A stretch of DNA of 64,000 nt from WTJO01 sp965660165. GTDB lineage: Bacteria; Pseudomonadota; Alphaproteobacteria; Puniceispirillales; Puniceispirillaceae. Of the stretch, positions 17,220-26,701 are shown in pieces; the first letter of the stretch is position 1; each line of letters starts with the position of its first letter. The notes under the pieces were generated by a model that did no database searches, was not told where the DNA came from, and saw nothing but the letters and a program-made list of their open reading frames with translations. A program made the translations under genes and the position numbers. The stretch is from contig CBFHYU010000009.1 of the NCBI GenBank assembly GCA_965660165.1, positions 4,637 to 68,636 of the forward strand. Reading direction: 5' to 3'.

Positions 17220-18233
17220 CTAAGGGGTGGCTCTGGTGCCTGTTGTTTGTCTGATAATAAGCTCTGCTGTAATATCAAGCTGAACCTGCTGTTGTTCTGG
17301 ATGATGGATTCTGTTGATCATCACACGTCCTAATTGCCTGCCAAGCTCTATTGGGGATACCGCCATTGTACTCAGCGGCGGGTTAGCAAGCGCAGCATCT
17401 GTAATATCATCAATGCCGATAACAGATATATCACGGCCAACTATTTTTTGCTGATGCGTAAGTGACAAGCATGCACCCAACGCTACACGGTCACCATTAC
17501 ACATAATAGCCGTAACATCTGGATGGGCTGTGCATAGCTCTGCCATCGCTTCTGAGGCAGCAAGCTTAGTATCTTCACAATCCCAGATCAGGGGCGCGCC
17601 GAGCCCATGCTCTGCCATAGCCTCACAATAACCACGCATCCTTTCTCTGCGGACATAGCTGTGCCCTTTACCGCCAAAATACGCAATGTTGCGATGGCCA
17701 AGTCCGATAGCATAACAGGTGCCGTCATAGGTCGCTTTGGCATTTCGGATGCCAACATGATCAAATGGGCTTTCGGCAAATGAATTAAGAAAGGTAATGG
17801 TTGGCACATTATTTGTGCGCAATAAATTCACTGTTTCAGCTAACACATTAGCGGTTGGCACCCAGATAATGCCACTGCGGCTTCCAGCGATAAACGCCCT
17901 TAGATTGCGAGCTTCTTTTTTGGTGTCATTCTGGCTATCCAGAACAGAAACAAGATAATCCTCTGCTTCCAGAAAATCGCTTAGCCCGCTAATCACTTCA
18001 GCATTAAACGGGTTTGCGATTTCATGGATAACAAGCCCAATTTCGCGGGTTTCACCTGACCGCATTGATGCCGCCCGACTATCGCGAACATAATGAAGCT
18101 GTTTTGCCGCCTGAAGTACCCGTTTGCGGGTTTCATCAGAGATACGACCCGTTTGCCGAAGCACCTGACTTGCCGTAGCTACAGAAACACCAGCTTTTTC
18201 AGCAACCGAATGAAGAGTGGGTTTTTTATGCAT
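17220..18233 (-). CDS. LacI-family repressor of the sugar importer operon
   Basis: A 337-residue LacI/GalR regulator. The start at 18233 (MHKKPTLHSVAEKAGVSVAT) places the HTH at the N-terminus; the longer frame to 18293 adds an unlikely leader. The HTH (residues ~5-50) is followed by a periplasmic-binding-protein-like sensor domain (~60-330) with IGLVIHEIANPF and ICNG-type ligand loops. It is divergent from the sugar ABC operon. Two copies of the same palindromic 12-mer flank this promoter region, one just before this gene, so it probably represses both itself and the importer. Confidence 0.92.
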   Translation of the reverse strand: MHKKPTLHSVAEKAGVSVATASQVLRQTGRISDETRKRVLQAAKQLHYVRDSRAASMRSGETREIGLVIHEIANPFNAEVISGLSDFLEAEDYLVSVLDSQNDTKKEARNLRAFIAGSRSGIIWVPTANVLAETVNLLRTNNVPTITFLNSFAESPFDHVGIRNAKATYDGTCYAIGLGHRNIAYFGGKGHSYVRRERMRGYCEAMAEHGLGAPLIWDCEDTKLAASEAMAELCTAHPDVTAIMCNGDRVALGACLSLTHQQKIVGRDISVIGIDDITDAALANPPLSTMAVSPIELGRQLGRVMINRIHHPEQQQVQLDITAELIIRQTTGTRATP

Positions 18234-18240
18234 GACACTT

Positions 18241-18256
18241 GATATAACGATAAATC
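18241..18256. promoter_or_regulatory. LacI operator, repressor-side copy
   Basis: GATATAACGATAAATC is an imperfect palindrome centred on CG, matching in five of seven arm positions, the shape of LacI-family operators. Its 12-bp core GATATAACGATA is an exact inverted copy of 18354-18365. It begins 8 bp upstream of the repressor start codon. Confidence 0.65.
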
Positions 18257-18340
18257 TGATTCTATTGTAAAATGATGTAAATTGAAAAGACAATAGAAAA
18301 ATAAATTAAAATTGTCAATAAAATCAATTAACTATTTATA

Positions 18341-18370
18341 TTGACAAATGGTATATCGTTATATCATTAT
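18341..18370 (+). promoter_or_regulatory. Promoter and LacI operator of the sugar ABC operon
   Basis: TTGACA (18341-18346) is followed after 18 bp by CATTAT (18365-18370). Between them lies the palindromic GGTATATCGTTATATC (18350-18365), sharing its 12-bp core exactly with the inverted site at 18241-18252. A repressor bound here would block RNA polymerase directly. Confidence 0.6.
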
Positions 18371-18470
18371 TTAAGGTAGATCATCGAATTCTGCTTTAAT
18401 CCTGAGATATTATTTTCAGGCTAAGGTGGTTGCGGTGGGTTGTTTTGAACATGCCCTTTTGGAGGAAAAG

Positions 18471-19739
18471 ATGAATTTTTCAGGGAAAATTAAAGTGGCA
18501 GTTACAGGCTTGGCTTTATCAGCTATTGCAGGTGCTGCACAGGCAGATGTGCTGTTCTGGTCAACGCAGGCAAAACCTGCTCAGGAATCACAGGCGATGC
18601 GTGAACAGGTGCTAGCGGGTGCTGGCATGGCGGTTGATTATCAGGCAAATGATGGCGGGCCATGGCTTACCAGATTGCAGGCTGAACTTCAGGCAGGTTC
18701 AGGTGAAATTGGTGTGCTTGGCGCATTGCATGGTGATTTTGCGGCAATGGATCCAGCTAATTTGGCTGATCTTGACAGTCTTGGTGTTAGCTCTGCAAGC
18801 AACACCTTTAACAATCTGGCAAAGCTTGGCACAAATAACATGCAATATATCCCATGGATGCAGGCAAGCTATATTATGGCGGCAAATAAAAAGGCGCTAG
18901 AATATCTGCCAAGTGGTGCAAATATTGATGCGTTGACATATGACCAGCTGATCGCATGGGCAGGCAATGTGAAAAATGCAACTGGAGATGCCAAATTCGG
19001 CTTTCCAGCAGGGCCTAAAGGGCTGAAGCACCGCTTCTTCCAAGGCTATTTATATCCATCATATACAGATGGTGTTGTGCGTACCTTTGCGTCTGACAAG
19101 GCGGTAAAAGCGTGGGAGAAAATGCGTGAATTATGGGCTGTTACAAATCCTGCTTCAACAAATTACTCATTCTTGCAGGAACAGCTATTGAGCGAAGAAG
19201 TGTGGATTGCATTTGACCATACATCACGTCTGGCGAATGCGTTTAATGAGCGTCCAAATGATTTCGTGGCCTTCCCAGCACCTGCTGGCCCTGAAGGTCG
19301 TGGTTTTATGCCAGTGATTGCAGGTATTGCGATTCCAAAGACTGCCCCTGATATGGCGGCCTCTAAGAAGCTGGTTGGCTATATGCTGTCACCACAGACT
19401 CAGATAGCGACATTGCGCGCTACCAATTTCTTTCCGGTTGTAGATGTAACCTTACCGAATGATCTTCCTCCTGCTGTTCAGGCCGCTGGTGGTGCTGTTG
19501 CCAAGATGAGCGCATCTGCTGATGCTAATCCTGGTCTGCTCCCAGCAGGTCTGGGTAGCAAAGGCGGTGATTTCAACCGTGTATTTGTGGATAGCTTTGA
19601 GCGTATCGTGCTAGCAGGTCAGGATATCAGAACTGTGCTGAATGATCAGAAAAAAGCATTGCAGGCCATTATGAACGAGACAGGCGCTCCGTGCTGGGCA
19701 CCAGATGCTCCGTCTAAAGGTGCTTGCCCTGTTGAATAA
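18471..19739 (+). CDS. Sugar ABC transporter substrate-binding protein
   Basis: A family 1 extracellular solute-binding protein of 422 residues. The ATG at 18471 is chosen because GGAGGAAAAG stands directly before it and a signal peptide ending AGAAQA follows. The mature protein shows the MalE-type layout (LFWSTQAKPAQE, VWIAFDHTSRLANAF, AGIAIPKTAP). It captures a glycoside or sugar in the periplasm for the two permeases downstream. It is the first gene of the LacI-controlled operon and is separated from them by a hairpin that may leave it in excess. Confidence 0.92.
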   Translation: MNFSGKIKVAVTGLALSAIAGAAQADVLFWSTQAKPAQESQAMREQVLAGAGMAVDYQANDGGPWLTRLQAELQAGSGEIGVLGALHGDFAAMDPANLADLDSLGVSSASNTFNNLAKLGTNNMQYIPWMQASYIMAANKKALEYLPSGANIDALTYDQLIAWAGNVKNATGDAKFGFPAGPKGLKHRFFQGYLYPSYTDGVVRTFASDKAVKAWEKMRELWAVTNPASTNYSFLQEQLLSEEVWIAFDHTSRLANAFNERPNDFVAFPAPAGPEGRGFMPVIAGIAIPKTAPDMAASKKLVGYMLSPQTQIATLRATNFFPVVDVTLPNDLPPAVQAAGGAVAKMSASADANPGLLPAGLGSKGGDFNRVFVDSFERIVLAGQDIRTVLNDQKKALQAIMNETGAPCWAPDAPSKGACPVE

Positions 19740-19763
19740 ATAGGCGATACACTAACCATTAGT

Positions 19764-19795
19764 GACGGCTTGTAACTATTTGGTTTCAGGCCGTC
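19764..19795 (+). promoter_or_regulatory. Intercistronic hairpin between binding protein and permease
   Basis: GACGGCTTG (19764-19772) pairs with CAGGCCGTC (19787-19795), including one G-T pair, around a 14-nt loop, then CTTTCCCCACTTTTT. Such partial terminators after a binding-protein gene commonly keep its expression above that of the permeases. Confidence 0.5.
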
Positions 19796-19827
19796 CTTTC
19801 CCCACTTTTTATGATGAAAGCCTAACT

Positions 19828-20673
19828 ATGGATAAGCGTTATTTGCCCTATATCCTTATTGCCCCTGCTGGGCTTTTTTTGGGCTTGTTTTTTTTATATC
19901 CTTTTTTTCTGGTTGCTAGTCAGGCCTTCATCTCAGAAGGGCGTTTATCCTTTGAGCATTTTCAGCAGGTAACGAGTTACTGGAAATTTCCAATCTCTCT
20001 TAAAAATACGCTTTATCTAACAGCGGCTGTTGTGCCAATCCAGCTTGCCTTTGCTTTGTTGATGGCAACGATGGTGACCCGAATGCAAAAGGGTCGTGAT
20101 CTGGTATTATATATCTGGACGATTCCGCTAGGTATTTCAGATTTGGCGGCAGGGATTGTGTGGCTAGCTATTTTTGAGCAGTCAGGGTTTCTCAATTCTA
20201 TGATGGTTGGTCTTGGCGTGATAGAAAAGCCAACAACCTTTTTATCCTATCAAAGTCCGTTCATGGTATTTATTGCGATTGCGCTGGCTGAAATCTGGCG
20301 TGCAACAGCTATTATGCTGGTGATTATTGTTGCTGGTATTGGGCTTATCCCAAAAGAATATTATGAAGCAGGTGATGTGTTTGGTGCATCACGCTGGCAG
20401 CAATTTTTGCGTATCACCCTGCCATTGCTCAGACCATCATTGCAAACAGCCCTGATTTTACGGGTTATCCTTGCCTTTGAAGTATTTGCTGTTGTAGCGG
20501 CACTTGGCGGCACCTTATTCCCTGTATTGATGGGTGAGACATTTGCCTATCAGTTTGACCTGCTGAACAGCAATGCCGCCGCCGCGATGGCTATGATCAT
20601 ACTAGGCTTATCTATCGGCTTTACCTTAGTCATTCTATATGTCTTGCGTGTGCCAAAAGGAGCGCGAATATGA
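19828..20673 (+). CDS. Sugar ABC transporter permease (MalF-like)
   Basis: A 281-residue inner-membrane permease with about six hydrophobic segments. The ATG at 19828 begins MDKRYLPYILIAPAG, a usual start for this family; the GTG at 19762 falls within the intercistronic hairpin. The EAA loop YYEAGDVFGASRWQQFLRITLPLL (residues ~185-210), which contacts the ATPase, is clear. It overlaps the next permease as ATGA. Confidence 0.93.
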   Translation: MDKRYLPYILIAPAGLFLGLFFLYPFFLVASQAFISEGRLSFEHFQQVTSYWKFPISLKNTLYLTAAVVPIQLAFALLMATMVTRMQKGRDLVLYIWTIPLGISDLAAGIVWLAIFEQSGFLNSMMVGLGVIEKPTTFLSYQSPFMVFIAIALAEIWRATAIMLVIIVAGIGLIPKEYYEAGDVFGASRWQQFLRITLPLLRPSLQTALILRVILAFEVFAVVAALGGTLFPVLMGETFAYQFDLLNSNAAAAMAMIILGLSIGFTLVILYVLRVPKGARI

Positions 20674-21500
20674 GCGCCTCTCTAGCACGTAAAGCCAGTT
20701 TCAAAGAAGGCCGATTTTTGTTTGGTGCCTCGGTATTTTTGCTATGTGCATGGGTGCTTGGCCCGTTATATTTATTGCTGGTAAATACCCTGTCATCTCC
20801 TGAAGTAGTTAATGGGTTTCCTAAATCCATCCTGCCTGAATTTGATTTTGAGAGTCTGTATTTCTTCGCTCGGTTTCAAGGCATGATAGATGCGTTGATA
20901 AATTCGGTATTGGTGGCAGGCTTGACAATGATTTTGGCAATTTTGATTGGCGCGCCTGCTGGATATGCGCTGTCACGTTTTGAATTTGCTGGCAAAGAGC
21001 TGTTCAGAATTATGATTTTACTGACACGTGCGTTCCCCTTGCCCCTTCTGGCCTTGCCGCTAGCTGTATTATTTATTCGAACAGGCCTTGATGATAGCAT
21101 ATTTGGGTTATCGCTTATTCATACCACCTTAGCGCTTCCCTTTGCGGTGCTGATTACCTTTTCGTTATTTTCTGGAATTCCAATGGAATTAGAAGAAGCC
21201 GCATGGACATTGGGCTGTACCCGCTATCAAGCGTTTGTGTATGTTATTCTGCCTTTGATCATTCCAGGTATCACGGCATCAGCTATTTTTGCCTTTGTGA
21301 TTTCATGGAATGAGGTATTTGCAGCGGCTGTGCTGACAATCGAGAATAGAACATTAACAGCCTTTTTATTGCAAAATCTAGATACATCTCCGTTGCATCT
21401 GAAATTTGCAGGCGGCTTTATTCTGGTGGTGCCCGCATTGATCTTTATCTTTGCGGTGCGCAAATATCTGTTTGCCATGTGGGGCATTGCCAACAGGTAA
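20670..21500 (+). CDS. Sugar ABC transporter permease (MalG-like)
   Basis: The second permease, 276 residues, with six predicted membrane helices. The EAA loop reads ELEEAAWTLGCTRYQAFVYVILPLI. The ending is of MalG type (AVRKYLFAMWGIANR). It pairs with the preceding MalF-like subunit to form the channel and is translationally coupled to it. The ATPase gene starts 19 bp after its stop. Confidence 0.93.
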   Translation: MSASLARKASFKEGRFLFGASVFLLCAWVLGPLYLLLVNTLSSPEVVNGFPKSILPEFDFESLYFFARFQGMIDALINSVLVAGLTMILAILIGAPAGYALSRFEFAGKELFRIMILLTRAFPLPLLALPLAVLFIRTGLDDSIFGLSLIHTTLALPFAVLITFSLFSGIPMELEEAAWTLGCTRYQAFVYVILPLIIPGITASAIFAFVISWNEVFAAAVLTIENRTLTAFLLQNLDTSPLHLKFAGGFILVVPALIFIFAVRKYLFAMWGIANR

Positions 21501-21519
21501 ATTTAGGAAACACAATATC

Positions 21520-22566
21520 ATGGCAGAGATTAGACTTAAACATATCGCAAAGAGGTTTGGCAGTTTTCAGGCGCTTAACTCAATTGATCTAACAATATCA
21601 GACCAAGAATTTATGGTGCTTCTTGGGGCATCTGGTTGTGGGAAAACAACCTTGCTGAGAATAATTGCTGGTCTTGAAACTATGGATGTTGGCGAGGTTT
21701 GGATAGGCAATCGGCGCGTAGATAATCTGCCGCCGCGTGAGCGTGGTATTGCTATGGTGTTTCAGAATTATGCCATTTTCCCGCATCTGACAGTGTTTAA
21801 TAATATTGGCTTTGGCCTGAAAATGCATAAAATGCCTGCGGCTGAAATAAAGCAGCGGGTGGAAAAAAATGCAGAGCTTATGCATATTGAGCATTTGCTT
21901 GGGCGATATTCTGGTGAGCTATCTGGTGGCCAGCGCCAGCGTGTTGCGGTTGCGCGCGCTTTGGCGATGGAACCTGAAGTGATTTTGATGGATGAGCCGT
22001 TATCTAATCTGGATGCATTGCTTAGGCTTGAAATGAGAGCTGAGCTAAAAGGGGTTCTAGCGGCCAGTAACACAACCGCTATCTATGTAACCCATGATCA
22101 GGTTGAAGCCATGAGCCTAGCAGACAGGATTTCTGTTATGCAGGGCGGCCATATTGTACAGGCGGCTAGCCCGACTGAGATTTATCGTAATCCAGCTAGC
22201 CAGTTTGTTGCTGGCTTTATTGGCAGTCCGCCAATGAATTTTCTGCCAGCACAGCAGACATCAACAGGAAATTGGCAGGTAGCAGGCACCAGCTTTACAG
22301 GCCCTAAATCGTCTGAAAAAGAGCTTATGTTTGCTATTCGCCCTGAAGATATCAAGCCTGCATCACAAGGGCTGTCTGCGCGGGTAAAGATCATTGAGCC
22401 TCTTGGCCCACATCTGCTGGTTACATGCGATATTGACGGGCATTTGTTCCGCGCGATTTTGGATTCAGATAGCATTATTAGCGCAGGCGACACCCTAATT
22501 TTAGCGCCAGCCGAAGATAGGATTCGCTGGTTTAATCCACATACTCAAACTCTTATTATGGCGTGA
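21520..22566 (+). CDS. Sugar ABC transporter ATP-binding protein (UgpC/MsmX-like)
   Basis: A 348-residue ATPase starting MAEIRLKHIAKRFG at 21520; the upstream in-frame start lies inside the permease gene. It has Walker A GASGCGKTT, the Q loop in MVFQNYAIFPHLTVFNNI, signature LSGGQRQRVAVARAL, Walker B VILMDEP and the switch His in YVTHDQVEAM. The C-terminal third is the TOBE regulatory domain typical of sugar importers. It completes the importer and is followed directly by the glycosidase. Confidence 0.95.
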   Translation: MAEIRLKHIAKRFGSFQALNSIDLTISDQEFMVLLGASGCGKTTLLRIIAGLETMDVGEVWIGNRRVDNLPPRERGIAMVFQNYAIFPHLTVFNNIGFGLKMHKMPAAEIKQRVEKNAELMHIEHLLGRYSGELSGGQRQRVAVARALAMEPEVILMDEPLSNLDALLRLEMRAELKGVLAASNTTAIYVTHDQVEAMSLADRISVMQGGHIVQAASPTEIYRNPASQFVAGFIGSPPMNFLPAQQTSTGNWQVAGTSFTGPKSSEKELMFAIRPEDIKPASQGLSARVKIIEPLGPHLLVTCDIDGHLFRAILDSDSIISAGDTLILAPAEDRIRWFNPHTQTLIMA

Positions 22567-22569
22567 AAC

Positions 22570-23841
22570 ATGGGACAGCAGTTATTAGAGAATGCAACTG
22601 ATATTCTGAAAAAAAATGATTTAGGTAGATATACTGTGCCCACGCATGGGCTTTATCCATTTCAATGGAACTGGGATAGTTGCCTGACCGCATTAGGGCT
22701 TGCCTATATGGATGAAAGCCGAGCATGGACAGAAATAGAAACCTTGTTTGACCATCAATGGGATGACGGAATGGTGCCACATATCATCTTTCATAAGCAG
22801 GATGATGGCTATTTTCCTGGCCCTGATGTCTGGTCTACTGGCCATGACGTGCCAACGTCTGGTATCACTCAGCCAGCGGTAGCAGGCTTTGCGGTAAATC
22901 GCCTGTTTGAAAGAGCAAAAGATAGGCAGATGGCCGAAATGCGAGCGCGCGCATTATTGCCAAAAATTGCCGCATGGCATGATTGGTTTTATAAAAATCG
23001 TGACCCTGAAGGCACAGGGCTGGTTGCGATTATTCACCCATGGGAATCTGGACGTGATAATTCGGTCGATTGGGATATTGCGTTTGAGCGTGTGCCAACG
23101 GAAGGGGTAATGCCCTTTGTGCGCCGTGATACCCAGCATGCGAATCCTGACCACCGGCCAACACAAGCTCAATATGAACGCTATATCTGGCTGGTTCAGC
23201 TATTTAGGTCTTTGAATTGGGATAATGCAAAATTGCATGATGCCTCACCATTCCAGATTGTTGATCCTGGCTTTAATGCCATATTGATCCGTTCATGTTC
23301 AGATTTATCACAGCTGGCAAGGACGTTAGGTGAGGCTGAGCTTGCCGATGCTGCACATGCGCAGGCAGATAAAGGCTTGGCGGCGCTTGAGAGCCTATGG
23401 AGTGATGACAATAACCAATATCTCTGTCTGGATAGGGTAGCAGGTGAGCTGGTTGACAGCCTGTCAGTGGGCGGGTTACTTCCTGCGTTTGCACCACTGC
23501 CAGCCTCTCGGATGGTAGCCCTTGCTGAACGGCTTGAAGCAATCGGAAAACAGGCAAAATATCTGGTGCCTAGCCATGATCTGAATGATGTGAGATTTGA
23601 CCAGCTACGCTATTGGCGTGGGCCTGCATGGCTGATTGTCAATTATATGATAGCAGATGGAATGAAGCGGGCTGGTCAGAATGATATTGTTGATCGCATT
23701 ATCCAAGATAGTCTGCAACTGATTGAGACCAGCGGCTTTGCTGAATATTACGGTCCGTTGGATGGCACAGCATGTGGCGGTAACAGCTTTTCATGGACAG
23801 CCGCAATGGTGATGGAATTTTTGCAGAATAAAGGCGATTAG
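22570..23841 (+). CDS. GH63-like (alpha/alpha)6 glycosidase
   Basis: A 423-residue cytoplasmic glycosidase. The block PFQWNWDSCLTALGLAYMD and the later HPWESGRDNSVDWD and RYWRGPAWLIVNYM are characteristic of the GH63 and related clan of inverting glycosidases, which includes glucosylglycerate and mannosylglycerate hydrolases of this size. It starts 3 bp after the ATPase stop, so it most likely cleaves the compound brought in by this importer. A glycosylated compatible solute is an attractive guess; a trehalase or glucosidase is also possible. Confidence 0.8.
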   Translation: MGQQLLENATDILKKNDLGRYTVPTHGLYPFQWNWDSCLTALGLAYMDESRAWTEIETLFDHQWDDGMVPHIIFHKQDDGYFPGPDVWSTGHDVPTSGITQPAVAGFAVNRLFERAKDRQMAEMRARALLPKIAAWHDWFYKNRDPEGTGLVAIIHPWESGRDNSVDWDIAFERVPTEGVMPFVRRDTQHANPDHRPTQAQYERYIWLVQLFRSLNWDNAKLHDASPFQIVDPGFNAILIRSCSDLSQLARTLGEAELADAAHAQADKGLAALESLWSDDNNQYLCLDRVAGELVDSLSVGGLLPAFAPLPASRMVALAERLEAIGKQAKYLVPSHDLNDVRFDQLRYWRGPAWLIVNYMIADGMKRAGQNDIVDRIIQDSLQLIETSGFAEYYGPLDGTACGGNSFSWTAAMVMEFLQNKGD

Positions 23842-23859
23842 CCTGCTAATGTGGCGCTA

Positions 23860-24969
23860 TCAAGCTAGCTTATGCAGGCTGGCAATATCTAGCAAAAATT
23901 GTTCTTGCAAGGCATCAAAGGCTGGGTCTGGTTGCTGGCCTGAAATTCTGGCATGAAGCGGGTCGTGCGCATGAATCTCTGAGCTGCTTAATGCTTCAAG
24001 AACAGCGTGCCCACAAAATGGCACATGTGCTTCTGAATAGCCGCCTTCATGTGCCATCACCAGCTTGCCATCTGTAAGTGCCATCAGCCGTTGCGTCATT
24101 TCTTTGAAATCATAGGCATCAAGCAGCATACGTGATAGCGGGTCAACACCAGAGGCATCAAATCCGCATGCTACGATTACAATATCAGGATTAAAGGCTT
24201 CAAGCTTTGGCATTACACAGATATCAAACGCCTTTCGATAGACAGCACTTCCGCCGCCAGGCATTAGCGGAATATTCATATTAGATAGGGGGGCAGAGGC
24301 TGCACCTGTATCTTTGGCATCACCAGTATCAAGCGGATAGTTGCGTTCTTGATGAAGCGATATGGTCAGCACATTTTTATCTTCGTAAAAAATATGTTCT
24401 GTGCCATTGCCATGATGCACATCCCAATCGACTATCGCAATACGCTCAGCCTGTTGCGCTGTTTGGGCGGCACGCACCGCAACCCCAATATTATTTAGAA
24501 GACAAAATCCATTCGGATAGTCAGGCAAGCAATGATGACCTGGCGGACGTGACAGCGCATATGCATTTTTATGTGTGCCATCTAGCACCGAAAACAGGGC
24601 TGAGACCACTAGACCAGCAGACAGGCTGGCAATCTCAAACCCGCCAGGTCCAAACGGTGTCCGCAAGCCAAGCATGCCGCCCTGTTCTGAAGAAAGCTGC
24701 TTAAAGCTATCAATATACTCTTTGGGGTGAACTGCTAGCAAAGCCTCTTCTGGTGCAGCTGGCGCGGTGACAATCTCGTCAAGCTGGCGCATAAGCCCTG
24801 TAACATCAATCAGATTTTTCATCCGCCTTTTGGTTTCAGGGGCTTCTGGCAAAAAACCTGTGCTCATCGGCTCAACCAGCCCGCCTACAGGCAGTAAAAA
24901 GCTGAAATTACCAGCCCCATGCCAGAAACATCTCTCATTCCAGTAAAAACCTGTCTGTTTTTGAGCCAT
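23860..24969 (-). CDS. Histone-deacetylase-family amidohydrolase
   Basis: A zinc hydrolase of the HDAC/acetylpolyamine amidohydrolase superfamily, 369 residues. Active-site blocks are RPPGHHC, VDWDVHHGNGTEHIF, ISLHQERNYP and CGFDASGVDPLSRM, supplying the paired histidines and the Asp/His/Asp zinc ligands. A Gly-Gly-Tyr near HEGGYSEA corresponds to the catalytic tyrosine. Bacterial members deacetylate acetylated polyamines or other small amides. It stands alone, convergent with the sugar operon. Confidence 0.9.
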   Translation of the reverse strand: MAQKQTGFYWNERCFWHGAGNFSFLLPVGGLVEPMSTGFLPEAPETKRRMKNLIDVTGLMRQLDEIVTAPAAPEEALLAVHPKEYIDSFKQLSSEQGGMLGLRTPFGPGGFEIASLSAGLVVSALFSVLDGTHKNAYALSRPPGHHCLPDYPNGFCLLNNIGVAVRAAQTAQQAERIAIVDWDVHHGNGTEHIFYEDKNVLTISLHQERNYPLDTGDAKDTGAASAPLSNMNIPLMPGGGSAVYRKAFDICVMPKLEAFNPDIVIVACGFDASGVDPLSRMLLDAYDFKEMTQRLMALTDGKLVMAHEGGYSEAHVPFCGHAVLEALSSSEIHAHDPLHARISGQQPDPAFDALQEQFLLDIASLHKLA

Positions 24970-25078
24970 GATTATCCTCTTATCTATTGCCCGAATAGGG
25001 GGGTGCGCGCCTAATCAAACAGTGTCATTTTGCTAGCCAGCCTTGCAAGCAAAAATCTGTTACACGCCAAAAAGCATG

Positions 25079-26701
25079 TTAGGGGAAAAGCCTAGTGATA
25101 TAGTCCATATCGTCTGGCGTATCTGCATCAATCAGAAGGTGAGGGGTTTGACAGTCAATGATATTGAGGGCTGATGGATAGCTATCAAATAGTGGTCGTG
25201 CGCCTGTATCGCCTGTCAGCTTGGAGATTTCGTCAAAAAAAGCCTGCCCCCAAATTACAGGATTACCACGTTGCCCCTCAATCGCAGGTAGGCTTATCCG
25301 AGACCATCTATCGGCCAATGCCAGATGGCTCTGGACAAGCTGGTTAATTATATCCGCATCAATAAAGGGCATATCCCCTAAAAACACCATCATATCAGTT
25401 GCATCTTGGGGCAGATTCTGAGTTGCACAGCGCACTGAACTTGCCTGTCCTGTGCTGAATTCTGGATTGAAAAGAAATCGCGCATCAATGCCCTCAAGGG
25501 CAGAAACAACCTCTTCTGCCTGATACCCCAAAATCACCGTTAAGCTGTCAATATCGCTTTGCATAATCACATCTGCCACCCGCCTGATAAGCGGAATACC
25601 GTGAATAGGCGCAGTAAGCTTATTGATATCCCCCATGCGGCGAGACATGCCAGCGGCCAGAAGAACCCCCTCAATATGAGGGGTTGTTGCCTTTCGCATT
25701 GCAAGTGCACGTGGCAGGGGGCGTGAGGCAATTTCCATCAATAGCCCGCCTGCCGACATCTCTGCTAGCTCGCTATCATCAATCTCAATGCCAGCCATCA
25801 CTAGGTGAAGCACCCAGTCAAAGCCGTTTAATTTTGGCGATCTCGCACAGCCAGGCATGCCAATAATCATACATCTTTCAATATGCCCTATCATCAACAG
25901 ATTGCCAGGATCAACGGCTAGCCCGAAATGGTCAATTTGTCCGCCCCTATCTGTAATCGCCAATGGGATCAAATCATGCCGATCTGCAATTGCAGAGGCA
26001 CCTGAAATCAGCACCAAATCAGCATCACTGCTCAGCGCTTCTTGCAAAGCCTCAGCTAATGCATCAGCGCTATGGGCGATAACAGACTGGCCAATCATGG
26101 TACTATTAAGGCTAGCTATCCTGTTTTGTGTTACAGATGCGGTTGCCTCAAACATGGCCTGCGGCTGATGGGGAAAGCTAGTCTGGATAAGCCAAACATT
26201 CTTGTGTGTGAGCGGATGAACGCTAAATAGGGGCTGAGGTTTCAGCAAATTTGCTACTGCCTCCACTAGGTCTTTTTGGATGAAAAATGGAATAATTTTT
26301 AAGGTCGCCAGCATATCGCCCGCTGCCAGCAGCTGGTTATGCTGAACCAGCGCAAGGGTGATGCCTTCATCAACCATATTTACCTGTTTGAGCAAGCCAG
26401 CATCATATCGTACCAGCCCTAATGCGGTGCAGGTGAAATTGACTCGCCCTGTTCTAGCTGATTTGGTGCGGATATGTGGTGCAGATATAAGGCGTGCCAG
26501 ATAATTGGCCGCCTCATCTTCATGCATATCTCCTGCTTGTTTGATGGCGCAGGTAATGGCGTTATGGCCTGCCCTGTCCAACATATCTGCCTGCTCAGCA
26601 GTGATAATATCGCCTTTGTGGATACGGCCATATTTGGTGCTGATAGCGTGAACAGACAGATGGCCAACCGCCTGTTGAGGGGATAGCAATTCAATCTTCA
26701 T
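25079..26701 (-). CDS. Molybdopterin-binding / MocA-like nucleotidyltransferase fusion
   Basis: A 540-residue two-domain protein. Residues ~1-340 form a MoeA/MogA-like molybdopterin-binding part (ISGASAIADRHDLIP, GMPGCARSPKLNGFDW). Residues ~345-540 form a MobA/MocA-type nucleotidyltransferase with LLAAGMSRRMGDINKL and FLGDMPFID. Such fusions make the cytidylated molybdenum cofactor for xanthine-dehydrogenase and CO-dehydrogenase-type enzymes. It overlaps the xdhC-like gene by 4 bp. No enzyme needing that cofactor form is in the window. Confidence 0.88.
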   Translation of the reverse strand: MKIELLSPQQAVGHLSVHAISTKYGRIHKGDIITAEQADMLDRAGHNAITCAIKQAGDMHEDEAANYLARLISAPHIRTKSARTGRVNFTCTALGLVRYDAGLLKQVNMVDEGITLALVQHNQLLAAGDMLATLKIIPFFIQKDLVEAVANLLKPQPLFSVHPLTHKNVWLIQTSFPHQPQAMFEATASVTQNRIASLNSTMIGQSVIAHSADALAEALQEALSSDADLVLISGASAIADRHDLIPLAITDRGGQIDHFGLAVDPGNLLMIGHIERCMIIGMPGCARSPKLNGFDWVLHLVMAGIEIDDSELAEMSAGGLLMEIASRPLPRALAMRKATTPHIEGVLLAAGMSRRMGDINKLTAPIHGIPLIRRVADVIMQSDIDSLTVILGYQAEEVVSALEGIDARFLFNPEFSTGQASSVRCATQNLPQDATDMMVFLGDMPFIDADIINQLVQSHLALADRWSRISLPAIEGQRGNPVIWGQAFFDEISKLTGDTGARPLFDSYPSALNIIDCQTPHLLIDADTPDDMDYITRLFP

